A stretch of 64,000 bases of DNA, taken from the NCBI GenBank assembly GCA_905221605.1, contig CAJNDS010002384.1, forward strand, positions 62,001 through 126,000. Direction: 5' to 3'. The stretch is from Symbiodinium natans (taxonomy: Eukaryota > Sar > Dinophyceae > Suessiales > Symbiodiniaceae). The notes beneath the pieces are model-generated. The model was not told where the DNA came from, did not search any database, and saw nothing but the letters and a program-made list of their open reading frames with translations. Below are positions 12,368 to 23,724 of the stretch, piece after piece. How positions within the stretch are numbered: the stretch's first letter is position 1; each line of letters opens with the position of its first letter. The position numbers and the translations under genes were made by a program.

Positions 12368-13918
12368 TTACACGGTCAACTGGCCAGCAAGATGCCAGCT
12401 GGGCGACCTCACTGTCGACATGGCCGCCCAAGCTGCCTGCCGCACCGCGATCTCTCGCAGTATGCCATCTGTGGCAGTAGGCGTTCCCGGCAGGCAGTTC
12501 TTGTGCGGCGGGAGGAATAGGTGTGGAAGGTGCTTCAACATCGCCTGGCGGCGAGCAGAAATGGCTGCTCTACCAGATTCTTCCTGCGCCGCTGTGCTCA
12601 GCGTATCTATTAACCGACCAGCATCCTCCACATTTCTGATAGCACTAAATATTGCAAACTCCTCCCATGGTATTTGCCAAGTAAAAGGCACACTTACAAA
12701 CATCGGCTCCATGGCGACGATCACCAGGATGCATGCCCTGGCCATTGCATCGAACGCCCGTCGACCCAGATCATACATGTGCCCAGGCAGCACGAGGCAA
12801 AACTGAGAGTTGGAGTAGATCTCATCGATGCTGCGCATGCCACTCTCATCAGACTCGGAGTCCAATGCCATTTTCCGAGCCCATTCTCCTACATCGTCGT
12901 CTGGAAGCACACGTATGTGAAAGCGGGGGTTGCGACTATAAGGTAAGGATGTGTCTTCCATCAGCTCCCTAAAGATTTGTCGCACGCGCGAGTTCTCCGT
13001 ACCAACGAAAGCTACATCAATCGATCGAGCCCTGTCAGGCTTCGAAAGCTGGAGGAGCCGCTCACAGTCCAGCGTTACAGGGAAAGGAACAATTACCGTG
13101 CGCAGCATCTGAAAGCCCTTGCCAGGTGTGAACGCAAAGTCCGGATGGCCAATCTGGCGTACACCCCCAACCAATGCAAATACATTCACGGCAAACGGAT
13201 GAAAGTTCGTGACGTCACACTCCAGGGCAGCACACACAGAATAAGGATGGCATGTGCCAGCTGAGATAAAATGGTCGTAGCCAGCATTCCGGTGCCAAAA
13301 CTCCTCTCGAAGCATGCTCCAAGAGTTCGACATGCAGTTCAGCACAGCCACTTCATTCCTTTCTGTCAAGTCAATGTATCGCTCAACAAGCAAGCTGTAG
13401 AAAGCTGGGATATAAAAGACCGTTGCTTCTTTTGGGTCCTCCACACGCGCCGGAGAACGCATGATGGCGTCATGTACGGCCTTGATGTGCAAGGCATGCA
13501 GCTGAACAGCACGAGTCCAGCCAAATCCACTGTTCTGCGAGGTGAACAAATCCAGGAGCTCCTCCCCAGCACAGTTGGGTACTGGGTGGACATAGATCTT
13601 CACAGAATCCTCCAGGCCCTTGGCACCTCGCCAAGACCTTGCAGCCGCTTTGAAATCCAAAGCAATGGAGTCATGGAAGGCGGTTTTGGGCACATGGGCC
13701 ATGACAAGGGACAAATCCTTGTCAGGGTCACCTGTCGGCGCAAGACCCGTCGGTGCACGAGTAGCTCCACCAACAAGCATACCAAACGTTGGCTTCACCG
13801 AGCTGGCATAAAAATCCTCAATGAACTCGCCTGCATTTCTGCATAGCAAGCCCAAGACTGCACAATCTCTGAAACTTCTGTGCCATGGTCTGCCAATCAT
13901 CTCAACGAAGTTCGGCAC
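12368..13918 (-). CDS. Exostosin-family (GT47-like) glycosyltransferase
   Basis: A 516-codon intronless frame. The family transfers sugars in Golgi glycan synthesis. The exostosin pattern runs in order: KIYVHPVP (residues 107-114), ATVFYIPAFYSLL (165-177), EFWHRNAGYDHFISAGTCHP (206-225), VIVPFPV (275-281), VAFVGTENSRVRQIF (303-317) and SQFCLVLPGHMYDLGRRAFD (371-390) with the usual hydrophobic strand after it. The last motif is the family's S-x-F-C-L-x-P-x-G block, with RR in place of the more usual S-x-R. No clear N-terminal membrane anchor is visible from the chosen ATG (VLGLLC near residue 21 is weak), so the true start or an upstream exon may be missing. Acceptor sugar unknown. It is one of several intron-poor genes here. 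Confidence 0.85.
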   Translation of the reverse strand: MPNFVEMIGRPWHRSFRDCAVLGLLCRNAGEFIEDFYASSVKPTFGMLVGGATRAPTGLAPTGDPDKDLSLVMAHVPKTAFHDSIALDFKAAARSWRGAKGLEDSVKIYVHPVPNCAGEELLDLFTSQNSGFGWTRAVQLHALHIKAVHDAIMRSPARVEDPKEATVFYIPAFYSLLVERYIDLTERNEVAVLNCMSNSWSMLREEFWHRNAGYDHFISAGTCHPYSVCAALECDVTNFHPFAVNVFALVGGVRQIGHPDFAFTPGKGFQMLRTVIVPFPVTLDCERLLQLSKPDRARSIDVAFVGTENSRVRQIFRELMEDTSLPYSRNPRFHIRVLPDDDVGEWARKMALDSESDESGMRSIDEIYSNSQFCLVLPGHMYDLGRRAFDAMARACILVIVAMEPMFVSVPFTWQIPWEEFAIFSAIRNVEDAGRLIDTLSTAAQEESGRAAISARRQAMLKHLPHLFLPPHKNCLPGTPTATDGILREIAVRQAAWAAMSTVRSPSWHLAGQLTV

Positions 13919-13929
13919 GGTGCCAATGA

Positions 13930-15360
13930 CAGCTGCTAGTTTCAGTTTGTGCGGGTAGCCTACTGCAGGGAGCTACCGGTAGGTGAAGGAGAGTCTGCAT
14001 TGTGGTCTGTTACCCCCCGAGCTTGATGTGCTTGCGCGGTGTGTGCGATGTTGGGTGTCTCCTGTGCCGTTTTGTGTCCCTCCAAGAAACTTGGAGCTAC
14101 TTTGCAACGCCACCCTGTGCTGTCTACCGACTCGTACTCTTCACTCGCAAGAAGGCGTAAACTTCTTGGACGCCTTCAGGCTATGCATGGTATGTTTGGT
14201 GTTGTGGAGGAGCTCCTATCTCTGCTTTGCACTGAAGCTGCTGAGCATCTCGAGCTACAAGGCAGGGGCGTGACAATCTGGTGGGCTGTGGACACATGTG
14301 GAGATCGGATGACTTCAGGCCCCGTGGCAGCCGTAGTGGCGCCGCAGCACGTCGTGGCCAATTCATGCAACTCACCTTAGGAGCCATGTTCCTTGTCTGC
14401 ACACTACATCAACATAACTCAGAACCATTCGTTGATTCTACCAACTTATTTATTCGAACTCAACTGTCAAAGGGATGTGTGATGAGCTGTCAAAGGGATG
14501 TGTGATGAGGAGGTGTGTTAGAGAATGTTGCGGCGGGCTTGCTGATCTGGATTGAGTCGGATTGAGGGTTCTCACAGGGCTTGTTGGCGAGACCAGACGA
14601 AGCTTGCAGCAAAGAAAGCCCCAGATGATGCGGCCAAGCGGCGGCAAGCTGAGAGCACTGGGTTCACCTTGCACCGAGCCAACATGCCAAACAGAGCATT
14701 GCAACGTCTTGCAGCCTAGAGCCTTCACTTCACAACTTACGCGCCGCAAGCGCCGAAATTACCAGCAAGTTCCCTATGCAGGCGCAGTGATGGCACGTGC
14801 CTTGGTGCTGTCTTGCCTTGCGGTCAAGTACTGCGCCTGGAGGTGGGAAGCGACCTGGGACTTTTGTCACCACACCAAGTCCCCTCGAACTTTTCTCGGG
14901 CACCAGTACTTCTTCATGGCATGATGCTGGAAGCAAGACCATGTGTACTTTTGATGTATCTTACTTGTATCTTACGTCAATGCAGATCCATGGGGCCACA
15001 GGCCTTCCAGCTGGCAGTTTAATCCAAGCCCTTGGCATCTGGAGCCTCAGGGATGCCATATCTCGCTCGAATTGCAGCAAGGCCAGCGCTCAAGTCGCTG
15101 TTCGAAAAGTCAGCGCCTGTCATGGGCACCAGCATTTGCAATGGCATACGTAATTTCAGGACGACACAGTACAACACAGGTTAAAGCGTGAGTCTCACGC
15201 ACGAGTCGAGTGCAAGGTCTGGCTGCTACATCGTGGAGCATCTACGATCCCTCCATGCCTGGCATAGGGACCTTGCACAGCAGAGCAGCAACATGCAGGA
15301 ACAGAATCAACAAATATCAACCAAAGGCACCATGATTTACGCTCATGTACCCGTGTGTGT
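13930..15360. other. Mostly non-coding, one weak minus exon
   Basis: No domain is recognised. At 14740-14930 the minus strand reads a plausible segment (CHEEVLVPEKSSRGLGVVTK and onward) that may be an exon. At 14464-14509 there is a perfect 23-base tandem duplication. Confidence 0.35.
14464..14509. repeat. Perfect 2 x 23-bp tandem duplication
   Basis: The unit CTGTCAAAGGGATGTGTGAT plus GAG occurs twice back to back without mismatch, indicating a recent duplication. No gene or element boundary coincides with it. Confidence 0.9.
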
Positions 15361-15364
15361 CTAT

Positions 15365-16380
15365 GCCCTCCGAGCCTGCATCAGCCACTTTGCCATCTGA
15401 TCTACGGAGAAGACGAGCGCCTCTCGGAGCCCCGCCTCGCGCAAGTGATTCCTCAGTTTGTCCCGCAAATGCTTCTTTTGCCAATGCTTCTCTTGCCAGT
15501 TCTCACATTTGCTGGGCATTTCTCGGAGTTACATAATCTTTTCAAGGGTCCACAACTGTGGAGCTAAACGCTCCAGCTTCTTCATGACTTCCCCATCCGG
15601 TGGGATCACGCCAGACTTGCCGGTCGCCTGTCCGTCACCAGATGTAGCGCGATGCTAGCAAAACTTGGCCAACTTCACCGTCATTGCGGAGAACTGCAGC
15701 CACTAGGACTGGAGCTCTAAAGGCGGACGTGCGCGATGCCACAGCCTTGTCAAAGCTGAATCCGTTGCTGATAAAGGCAACTTTGGCACCGGCCCTGCGC
15801 ACCTGGCATGTGCCAACACTAGAAGTGAATGACGATGAAACGGTTTCATGCCGGAGTGCCCAACCTTGTCCCACAGTGCGTCCCAAACGAGCTCCTCCGC
15901 ATGGAGCGGGATGCGCGTGTTGAACCCACTCTGAAAGATGAGGATGCCTGCCACATGTCGAATCTTCAAGGCAAGCGAAGAAGCAACCTACGACAACATC
16001 GAGTTCCTCTAAAGAGTCGAATCATCTCAGTTTGCCAAATCATCCGCTTTATAGTTTATAGTCGCATGCGCGCCTCCACGCTTGGGCACAATAAAGTCGA
16101 GGAGGTCCTGACCTGTGGCTACAGCTACAGGCTTGGCTAGATGACGGCATCGCACGCAGAAGCCATATATGCTGCCATGTGGCGGACACACGTGTCCTCA
16201 ACAACCTGCCGTACTGACTTTATTCTTGGCCACGCTGCAGACCCGAGATGGAGACAACACGCAGGAACATGTCAGAAAGCCCGGATGAGGCGCCTCGAAG
16301 TTGAAGAACTGTGCGATGACACCAACTAGGTCAGCTTGCCGCGCCTGGCCAAAAACATCCTTTAGAGCACTCCGAGTCAT
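15365..16380 (-). CDS. Multi-exon gene of unknown function
   Basis: Five coding blocks follow one another on the minus strand. About 16250-16380 contains QARQADLVGVIAQFFNFEAP. Next is 15865-15968 (ILIFQSGFNTRIPLHAEELV). Then 15665-15802 (VRRAGAKVAFISNGFSFDKA). Then the block from 15627 down (ATGKSGVIPPDGEVMKKLER). Last is about 15368-15505 (NWQEKHWQKKHLRDKLRNHL). The second and third join in phase 0 across a 62-nt GT-AG intron (15803-15864). The third and fourth join across a 37-nt GT-AG intron (15628-15664). Both acceptors are AG followed by G. Between the last two blocks a TAA at about 15540 interrupts an otherwise continuous frame. I recognise no family. The C-terminal block is basic and helical, perhaps nucleic-acid binding. 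Confidence 0.5.
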
Positions 16381-16639
16381 CTGATCGCGCGTGGACGTGC
16401 ATGGGCTATGAAGGGGGTGCCACCTCCTCTGGCAGATCTTCCCAGAACATTAGGGATCGATCGGCGGCTTGAGGAAACCCAGCAGAGCCATCCTTCAAGA
16501 CAGAAAAAGGCACAGATACGGCCTATCCATGCACCCAACCAACACTAATCACTTGCCCCTTTTACCAAAAAGACCACCCTATTAATAAAAACACTTTCCG
16601 GAAAATCCTGCAGAAACCGACCCCGCCTTTTAAACCCTA

Positions 16640-16820
16640 TTCCTATTCCGAATTAGGGGGCTAGACACCAATAAAATTTCAGAGGGTTCAGGGTTGGGGG
16701 TCTAGGGCTAAGGGTTTTTTTTCGCTCCCACATAGCTGGCCGAACCGCAAGCAGGGTTGATGATTGGTACGGCTAAGAGTTTAGGGCTTAGGGTTGGGGG
16801 TTTAGTGTTTAGAGTCCCGT
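16640..16820. repeat. Degenerate telomere-like sequence
   Basis: The region is studded with imperfect TTAGGG/TTTAGGG-like heptamers, e.g. GGTCTAGGGCTAAGGGTTTT and GTTTAGGGCTTAGGGTTGGG, plus AAACCCTATTCC just upstream. The copies vary in spacing and sequence, so this is an eroded tract rather than a functional telomere. Confidence 0.6.
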
Positions 16821-16935
16821 CTTTTCGCAGCACGATGCTGTCGGTGAGCTGCCTGTCCGGCTGCCTTGAGTAACCCTGAAGTCTAATTAATTCGCCTCGG
16901 CTTCCTGCCGAGAAGCGTCTGGAACAAGCAGACGC

Positions 16936-17165
16936 CACCCCCCCCCCCCCCCCCCCGCCTGTGGACCCCCCCCAATCCCTTGGAGGAGCTGCAAACCGAT
17001 GCCGTGGAGGGTCCCGCTTGTCGGTGGCTCCTACAGGGGAGTGCTTAAAACCCCCCCCCCCCACCCCCACCCCCCCCCAACCCCCCCCACCCCCCCCCCC
17101 CCCCACCCCCCCCCCACCCCACCCCCCCCCCTCCCACCCCCCCCCTCACCCCCCCGACCCCCCCG
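16936..17165. repeat. Poly-C and (C)nA tracts; G-runs on the minus strand
   Basis: A run of about 20 Cs (16936-16956) is followed by about 110 bases of C-runs broken by single A residues (17048-17160). The minus strand is a dense series of G-runs of 4 to 12, strong G-quadruplex potential. Pro-rich and Gly-rich open frames here are artefacts. A separate 13-G run lies at 17331-17343. Confidence 0.9.
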
Positions 17166-17914
17166 CCCACCCGCTCTGCCCTTCCTCCCTTTTTTTGGCG
17201 AAACCCTCTTTCCTCCTTTCCTGTCCTGGGGCCGGCCCGGCTGCCGAGGCGGCGCGCGCAAGCGTTTACAATTATGACATTTCGAGAAAAACCTCCCCCA
17301 AATAATAAAAACACATTTCGAGTTTTTATTGGGGGGGGGGGGGCGTTTAATATTAGGGGGATGGGATTATTCGGCTCATGGCTGTGTTGTTGAAATGCAT
17401 GCGCGAGCCACAAAGTGGGCTGTGCATGGCTGTGCTCAGCTTGCAGCCATGGCTCTCGGTAGGGTGCGTAGGTATCCTTCTCATGGCGCGGCGCAGATTT
17501 CGCAGGCCGCTTGGATGCCAGCGCGCGGAAAGCAATCGGACAACCTCTGCAAAACCCGTCGCTTTCATGACATGGCCACGTTAAGTGCAGCAGCGTGCTG
17601 CAGGCATGAAGCCCCTGAGCCTCGACTTGGTTGACCGTTAGGCGTTGAAAACGAAGCGGGCTCGAGCATCGAACTTTGTTGCATGCGCGACCCATTTGAG
17701 CCGGCACACCGCCACCGCGCTCCTTCACAGCTGCCTCTGCCGCATTGAAGACATGCTGCGCTAGACAAGCTGCAGCTTCAGAATCACGGATGCCGGTGAT
17801 AAAGACATCCTCAGATCAAAGTGGTGGACCATGGAGTGCAGTTGGATGCACCACTTTCACGCGTGTGTTTTTAGTATAAGGTCTCGCAACGTCATTTACA
17901 CACATGCATACATA

Positions 17915-18008
17915 CGTACATACATACATAAATACATGCATACATACATACATACATACATACATACATACATACATACATACATACATACACATATATA
18001 TATATGTA
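17915..18008. repeat. (CATA)n microsatellite ending in (TA)n
   Basis: About 20 near-perfect CATA units run to a short TATATATATATG end. All overlapping frames (Tyr/His/Thr or Cys/Met/Tyr) come from the repeat. Confidence 0.95.
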
Positions 18009-18524
18009 GTTGTAGGATACAGGCAGCCAAAGATCCACCTCCACTTTGTGATGTGCCGGACGGGCAAAGTTGTGCATCAGAAAGATCCACCTGGCTGCGA
18101 CACGCTCAGCGCCTTTACCGGACATCTGCGACCATTGGTGAGCGGCAAGCCCATGCAAGCCAGGCAGATTTGTGTTCAGGTTTCTCTAGTGCTCTCAAGC
18201 CAATCAAGCCAGCAGTACAAACAAAGAACATCGTCCAGCTTCACGTCGCTCACCAGGACAGCCCTGGCCTCCCAAAACAAGCAGATTTTCACAGAGCGTG
18301 TCGGCCTCGGTGTGTGTGTGTGTGTGGATGTGATTACTGCAAACGTTACCAAGCGCGCCGTTGTTTCATCCAACAAGCGCCATCGTGACGTGCTTGTGGC
18401 TAGCCAGTAAAGCGTGGTTCACCTCTGCTCCCTGCACTATAGTCAATGGTCGCAGGAATGCTTGAGAAGCTCGACTCGGCTTCTGTCTGTCACCCCGCTG
18501 GTACATCAGGTATTCTGTGCTCAA

Positions 18525-18640
18525 CTCATGACATGGGTGCAAACAACGATCATCCTTGCTGTCTGCGCCTGCTCCAGGGAGAAGAAGCTGCTAAGCTCAT
18601 CCAGCCGCTTTGCTGCGGAATCGGACATTGCAACGACGGG
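18525..18640 (-). CDS. Exon candidate, unknown protein
   Basis: Minus-strand segment starting MSDSAAKRLDELSSFFSLEQ, with a helical, charged composition, in a frame open for about 40 codons. Neighbouring minus segments at 18180-18300 could be further exons. No family recognised; borders not fixed. Confidence 0.25.
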
Positions 18641-18999
18641 TTTCGGTGCAAACCTCGTCACTGTAGAGTACTTAAAAGCTGGGCTTCGGGAGTGTGTCAA
18701 ACATTGATGAGTTTGAGGCGCGTCAAGGCTCCATACCATCGGTGCGTGGCAGCAATGGCGAGTACTGCTGACATCATCTGAAATAGGTACAAGGCGTCGA
18801 AGGCTATAGGACTCGAAGTGAGCTGCTGTCGTTTTGACGTGATCTTGAACTTGAGCTGGGGCCGGGAGCGAGGAGGCGAAGGCGCTGAGGCAGCAGCTTC
18901 GATCACAGGCTTGAAAAACACGTGAAGACATACTGTACGGTGCTTTCGGCTTCGGAAGGTATCTTCCACTTGTCCTGTCATGAGCTCGAAGGTCTGGAA

Positions 19000-21900
19000 C
19001 CACGTCGAACTCAACCTAGGAATGCCGGAATGCCAAGAAAGCATGGCTGCACTTGGGGGGGTGGGGGGGATAATTCTAAACTTCCAAAATTATCAGGGCC
19101 TTATCGATACCTCTTCTAATCGGATTCTTTTCAACAACGCCCCTCAAAAAATGGGACCTTCTAATAGCCTTCATTTAGAACAACCCTCCCACGTGGCTGC
19201 CTGTTGAGAGCCGGGCCTCAACCGCGTGAAGGCTTTGGACGCGCAATGCCACGACTCTCGCCTTAAAACACATCTCTCTGCATACCACACATCTACAGGA
19301 TCAAAGCAGACGCGCACAAAAAACAAAAGACCACCCAACCATGTTGAAAGAAGCGTACCCAACAAGATCGGCAATTCATGTTTACCTCTTTCTGGCAAAA
19401 AACCAAGCGAGTTACGAGGTGAGTTGTTCATGCATGAGAGGGTTGCAGTAGTTGCACGACCCATCTTGTTTGACTCACTGAATGGTGCGGACTCCAATCG
19501 GCCGGAGTTGCTCACCCTCTGTTGCCGGCTTGCTTGCATGGTTGCCTGACTTACTTGCTTGGCTGCCTGGCCTGCCAGTGTTTTGACGACTAAAAATGGG
19601 GGAGAGACTGGACTCTCTGAGACGATGAACGGGACACCACGTCTTCTCAGTGCCGAGCAGGGCCGAAGCCGCAAGTATGTAGGAGCAGGCCTGTGTCCTC
19701 CCGGACCTTGACGAAAAACAGCATGGCCACTGTAGGGCAGCGAAATCACATGGTATTGTCTAAGGCTACGCTGTGCTGTACGGATACCTTCTTCGACACA
19801 GGCCGTAAACCATGCAGGGTGCTCAGTATGCATCACGAGCACACGAGAGAGAGACAGAGCGAGAGAGGGAGAGAAAAGTGCATGCAGATGCCTGTGCACA
19901 ACCGGATGTGCAATTCACCAAGATGGGCAGGACTGAACCTGAGTGTGCAGAAGCGCCATGAGAGCAGGCTTTTGGTTGTCTGAAGCCGCGCTTGCTTACT
20001 AAGCATCATGCCGCTGGCTTCCTCACAAGTTGATGTGGGAGCCGCCACTCGAAGCCTGCAGCTGCTCACAGCATGAGCGCAGTCGCTACTCCTCTTTGGA
20101 TTGTCGACAAACAGGGCCGAACAATTGTGCACGCTTGTGGGGGAACGAGGACAAGGTGCAAGCAGGCGTTCAGGCAGTATGCTCAGGCCTGCTGCGGGAT
20201 GACAAATTGGCTCCAAACACCTCCAAGCTGACAGGAATCCCAGTTGAGACCTGATCCAATTTGAAGGCTTAACGAGTGCTGCTGTTTCCACAGCTCTGCT
20301 CTGTGTGCTGCTCTCTACGACCAGAAGTACATTCTGAGCACCACTCGAGTACCATAGCGGATGCGAATCAATGCGATAACAAGAATCCTGTCTGAGAGCG
20401 CCGCAATCCAGTCCTTGCAGCTCAGGCAGTCATAGGATAAATTTTGCAATTGTTGATGTCGCCCGAGCCTTCCCCTGGATGCTCGAACATCGGCTGTAGT
20501 ACAAGAACCCCTGCCAGTCGCAGAGTTGCTGCGAGGGTTTGCGCGACAAACCGTGGCCTGGAGGCAGGCCGCCAACAGGAGTCTCCCCATTGCATGGCTG
20601 CGCGCGCATGCGAGCATGGAAGGCCCAGCATTGATTGGGCTCTCCGCACAAGGGCAGAAAATGAATTCCTGGTCGGGACTTGCAGATTCTGCGGCGTGCA
20701 AGTCTTACCCATTTTGCATATGACTGAGAAAGGCTAGGTCATAGTCCAGAGTTGAACAACAGCCGCGGTTGTACATTAACATTCTCTGCAGGCTGCCTTT
20801 ATGAGACATACTGGCCCTACCCATGATGTCTCTCATTGTAAATGAGAGGCACAACTTTGGTGCCTTCGGTGACAGCTCACAGCCGTCTGCAATGTCCGCA
20901 GTGCGTCAGGGCTCAACTCCACATGAACATCTGCAAGTGCTCTGAGCGCAAGGATGACCTCTGGAGCAGCCGTAGAAGTCACCTCAAGTAAATCTGCAAT
21001 ACAAAGTGCGCTGCTGACTCTGCAGCGTGCGCGCGGTTTGCAACATCGCTGGTCATCACTTTGTCTGCGGTTCCATGTGGTTCCTAACACCAGAACGACT
21101 GGAAGTGAGCAAAGCAAGTCTTGTGAACACCCTTGCGCCTCACAGGAACCATCCGCACGAAGCACAGCCTCTGCAATGGGAAGAAGGAGAAGAAGGCGAC
21201 AGGCTACTGCGGGAAGATTTCGATTCTGCAAGAGCACAGAAAAGGTGGGCTATGCATAGTGCATGGGGCATTGAAGGGGCCTCGCTTGGGCAGTTGCAGC
21301 GGTTGAACCTCAGCAGACCAGCCCCATCAAGAACGAACCATGCTGGCATTTCTAAACTGAAAGGGTGAGGGGCTGGCATTATCATTAACATCAAAGCTGC
21401 AGTTTCAAGACCCTCCAGCTCACGACTGACACTGAACACAGCGCCTGCAGATCCAAGACACGCGTGCGCATAGGGCCCACAACCGTGAGTGTTCAGACCC
21501 AGCCGGTTCACGTAACACGACTGGGCATTTGTGAGACTCAGTTCAGCGCACTGGCTCACAGAACACCTTGTCACCACAAGACATGCACCAAAAAATGCCT
21601 AGGTGTCCCTACACATGTCGGGTGCTCAATGTTTCGCGCCGACATTACAAATATCCCACATCACAAGGCAAAAAGCAGCTGCATAGAGCCTGATGGCGAT
21701 CTGAGGCTTGGCACGCCCACGCAGGTCGTGCCATTATTCACAGTGCTGCAAGCCTGGCAGTCTCTTGGGCTCTTGACATCTTAAGCCTTTTTCTGACCTA
21801 GCTGAGCTAGCTGGTGCATTTCTAATTTCTAGGCTGCTGGCAGCAGTGCAGTCGCCATTTGTCGCACAGCCCCCCCTGATGCCAGGGCGCCAAATCAAAG

Positions 21901-23700
21901 AAAGTGCAGTGTCATGCCAGCTGCTGAGCGGAAAGGTCATCATCTGCAACTGTTGCTGTCGAGAATCGTGGACCGAAAGCACAACGCAAAGAATAGTACC
22001 TGAGCGCGGGGGAGCAGCGAGCAAAGCCAATGACTCCTAAAGGGCAACCATTTATGATGCTAAGGTGTGCACAAGGGCAAGCCATCGGGTTCCGATGGCC
22101 TGGATCATCCGAAGCAGAGCGCGTGACTCCAACCCTAGTGCAGCCAGTGCATCTGAGGAAAGGGCTTGACACACTGCAGTTGTTGAAAACATGGTGAAAA
22201 GCAGCTACGTTGAGCAGAAATAGCGCCAGCCGTAACACGTAGAGTATGTGAAAGCACAAGCTTCGCGCGAAATGGCTGTCGGCACTGAGCATGCAGCGCG
22301 GTTCAAACGCTGCCAGCCGAATGGTGGCGATTTGTGACTCTCAGGTATACAAGTAAACCACGCTTCGAGTTGCGCGACCCTGCAAGCTTCGGCGTGCAGC
22401 ATCGGCATCAGTGAAGCCTGGAGCGCCCGTTCTAGGCAAAAGGAATCGCGTCACCAGGGTGAGGAGGCTCAATGATGCTGATGATGCTGGCAGTACGGGC
22501 AGGATTGGCCCGCTTCCTCGGGGGGCGTGCATTGTTGCATGTTAACCTATGTACAGTATCAGCCCCTCTCTGGCAAACAGGTAGGAGGGAAAGTTTCGTG
22601 GTCACACGGTCCGCGACCCAAAGCAAAACACTTCTTGCAAGCCGCGTTCAAACCATTTGGACTCCTCTAGACTCTAGAACATAGGCTAAAGCGTTCTGCT
22701 CTCTGTGTGTAGGCGCAAATGGTGTATGGGACTGTCCTCGGTTGCAGTTCTTTGCCCAAACATGTCCAGGTCCATGGCCTTGAAAATTGCGTGGCTCCCG
22801 TGCAAATGCCTTTGGGCACGGTTCCCTCTAAGGCTCAAAGGATGCGCCGGGTATCGCTGAGTCATAAGATGTGACCGCTTATTGGCTACCAGTACTTGCC
22901 GGCTGAAGACTATCTTCTGCAGTGGAAGTAGTCTCTCAAGTCCTGTTCAAAATTTAAAGTGTTAAGGTGAGCCGACATTGAGTCTGTGGCCGCACAGGCC
23001 ATGTTAACCGGTCACAGGTCCTTTTGATGGAGCCGGGCCATTGGGGCGAAGTGCACTTTTTCAGCTTGAAGCAAGTGCCTGTCAGCAAAGCTAGCAAGCA
23101 GCTCAGTAAGCCGGTCCTGATTAGGCGCGGAGGTGTGTTGTTCTACACTGTTGGGCATGTCATTGTGTCCGGTCCTCCTGCTCAGCTGCCCGGGCGCATG
23201 ACAATGCATGCCTCAGCAAAGGACAGAGGCTCAAGGTCTCATGTGTGCCTAGCGACTGTGACGACAGAACATGCTCCAGCTGAAGCTGCTGCACGCCATC
23301 CCAAATGCCAGACGCCGTGCATCTCAAAACGCGCCGTCTCTTTTTGCGGCGGCCACTACACATTGTTTCTTCGCCAGGGTCTGAAGCCGAGCATGGATGG
23401 CTTCCTGTCAAATTGAACAGGAAGTGATCATGGCAAGAGGGTGTTCAATGCCTGAAAAATCGGGTGGTCATAACATGCAGGCCAGCCATAGAAGACAAGG
23501 TAGCTGTGACGTGTAATCTGCAAGCCTCCAAAAGCTGCTAGCGGTCCCATCGTTGGACTCAGAAGCCTGCTTAGACATGCTACGCCGTACATCTTGCTCA
23601 CATCATGAGTCGTCATGTCATGTTATCGGGTCATGCGACCATATTCACAGAGATCCGAGGTCCACGCGTACGATCTCGCAGAGGATCGACGTGAGTGCCA
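19000..23700. other. Largely non-coding stretch with weak exon candidates
   Basis: Open frames are short and conflict between strands. A minus frame at 19171-19899 (242 codons) has no recognisable domain. A minus segment at about 20870-21010 (IADLLEVTSTAAPEVILALR) may be an exon. A (GA)n patch sits at 19846-19872. I see no transposase, reverse transcriptase or long terminal repeat. Confidence 0.35.
21146..21245 (+). CDS. Plus-strand exon candidate, unknown protein
   Basis: The 100-nt segment is bounded by CTCACAG before GAACC and AAAAG before GTGGGC. It encodes an acidic, helical stretch (HPHEAQPLQWEEGEEGDRLL and onward). Both splice sites and composition support an exon, but it would be one of few plus-strand genes in this part of the window. 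No family recognised. Confidence 0.25.
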
Positions 23701-23724
23701 GGACCGTGCTTTCTCTGAGCTCTC

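Noticed and set aside
16708-17305. Pro-rich and Gly-rich frames
   Set aside because: Artefacts of poly-C/poly-G runs.
17816-18158. Tyr/Cys/Met repeat frames
   Set aside because: Artefacts of the (CATA)n microsatellite.
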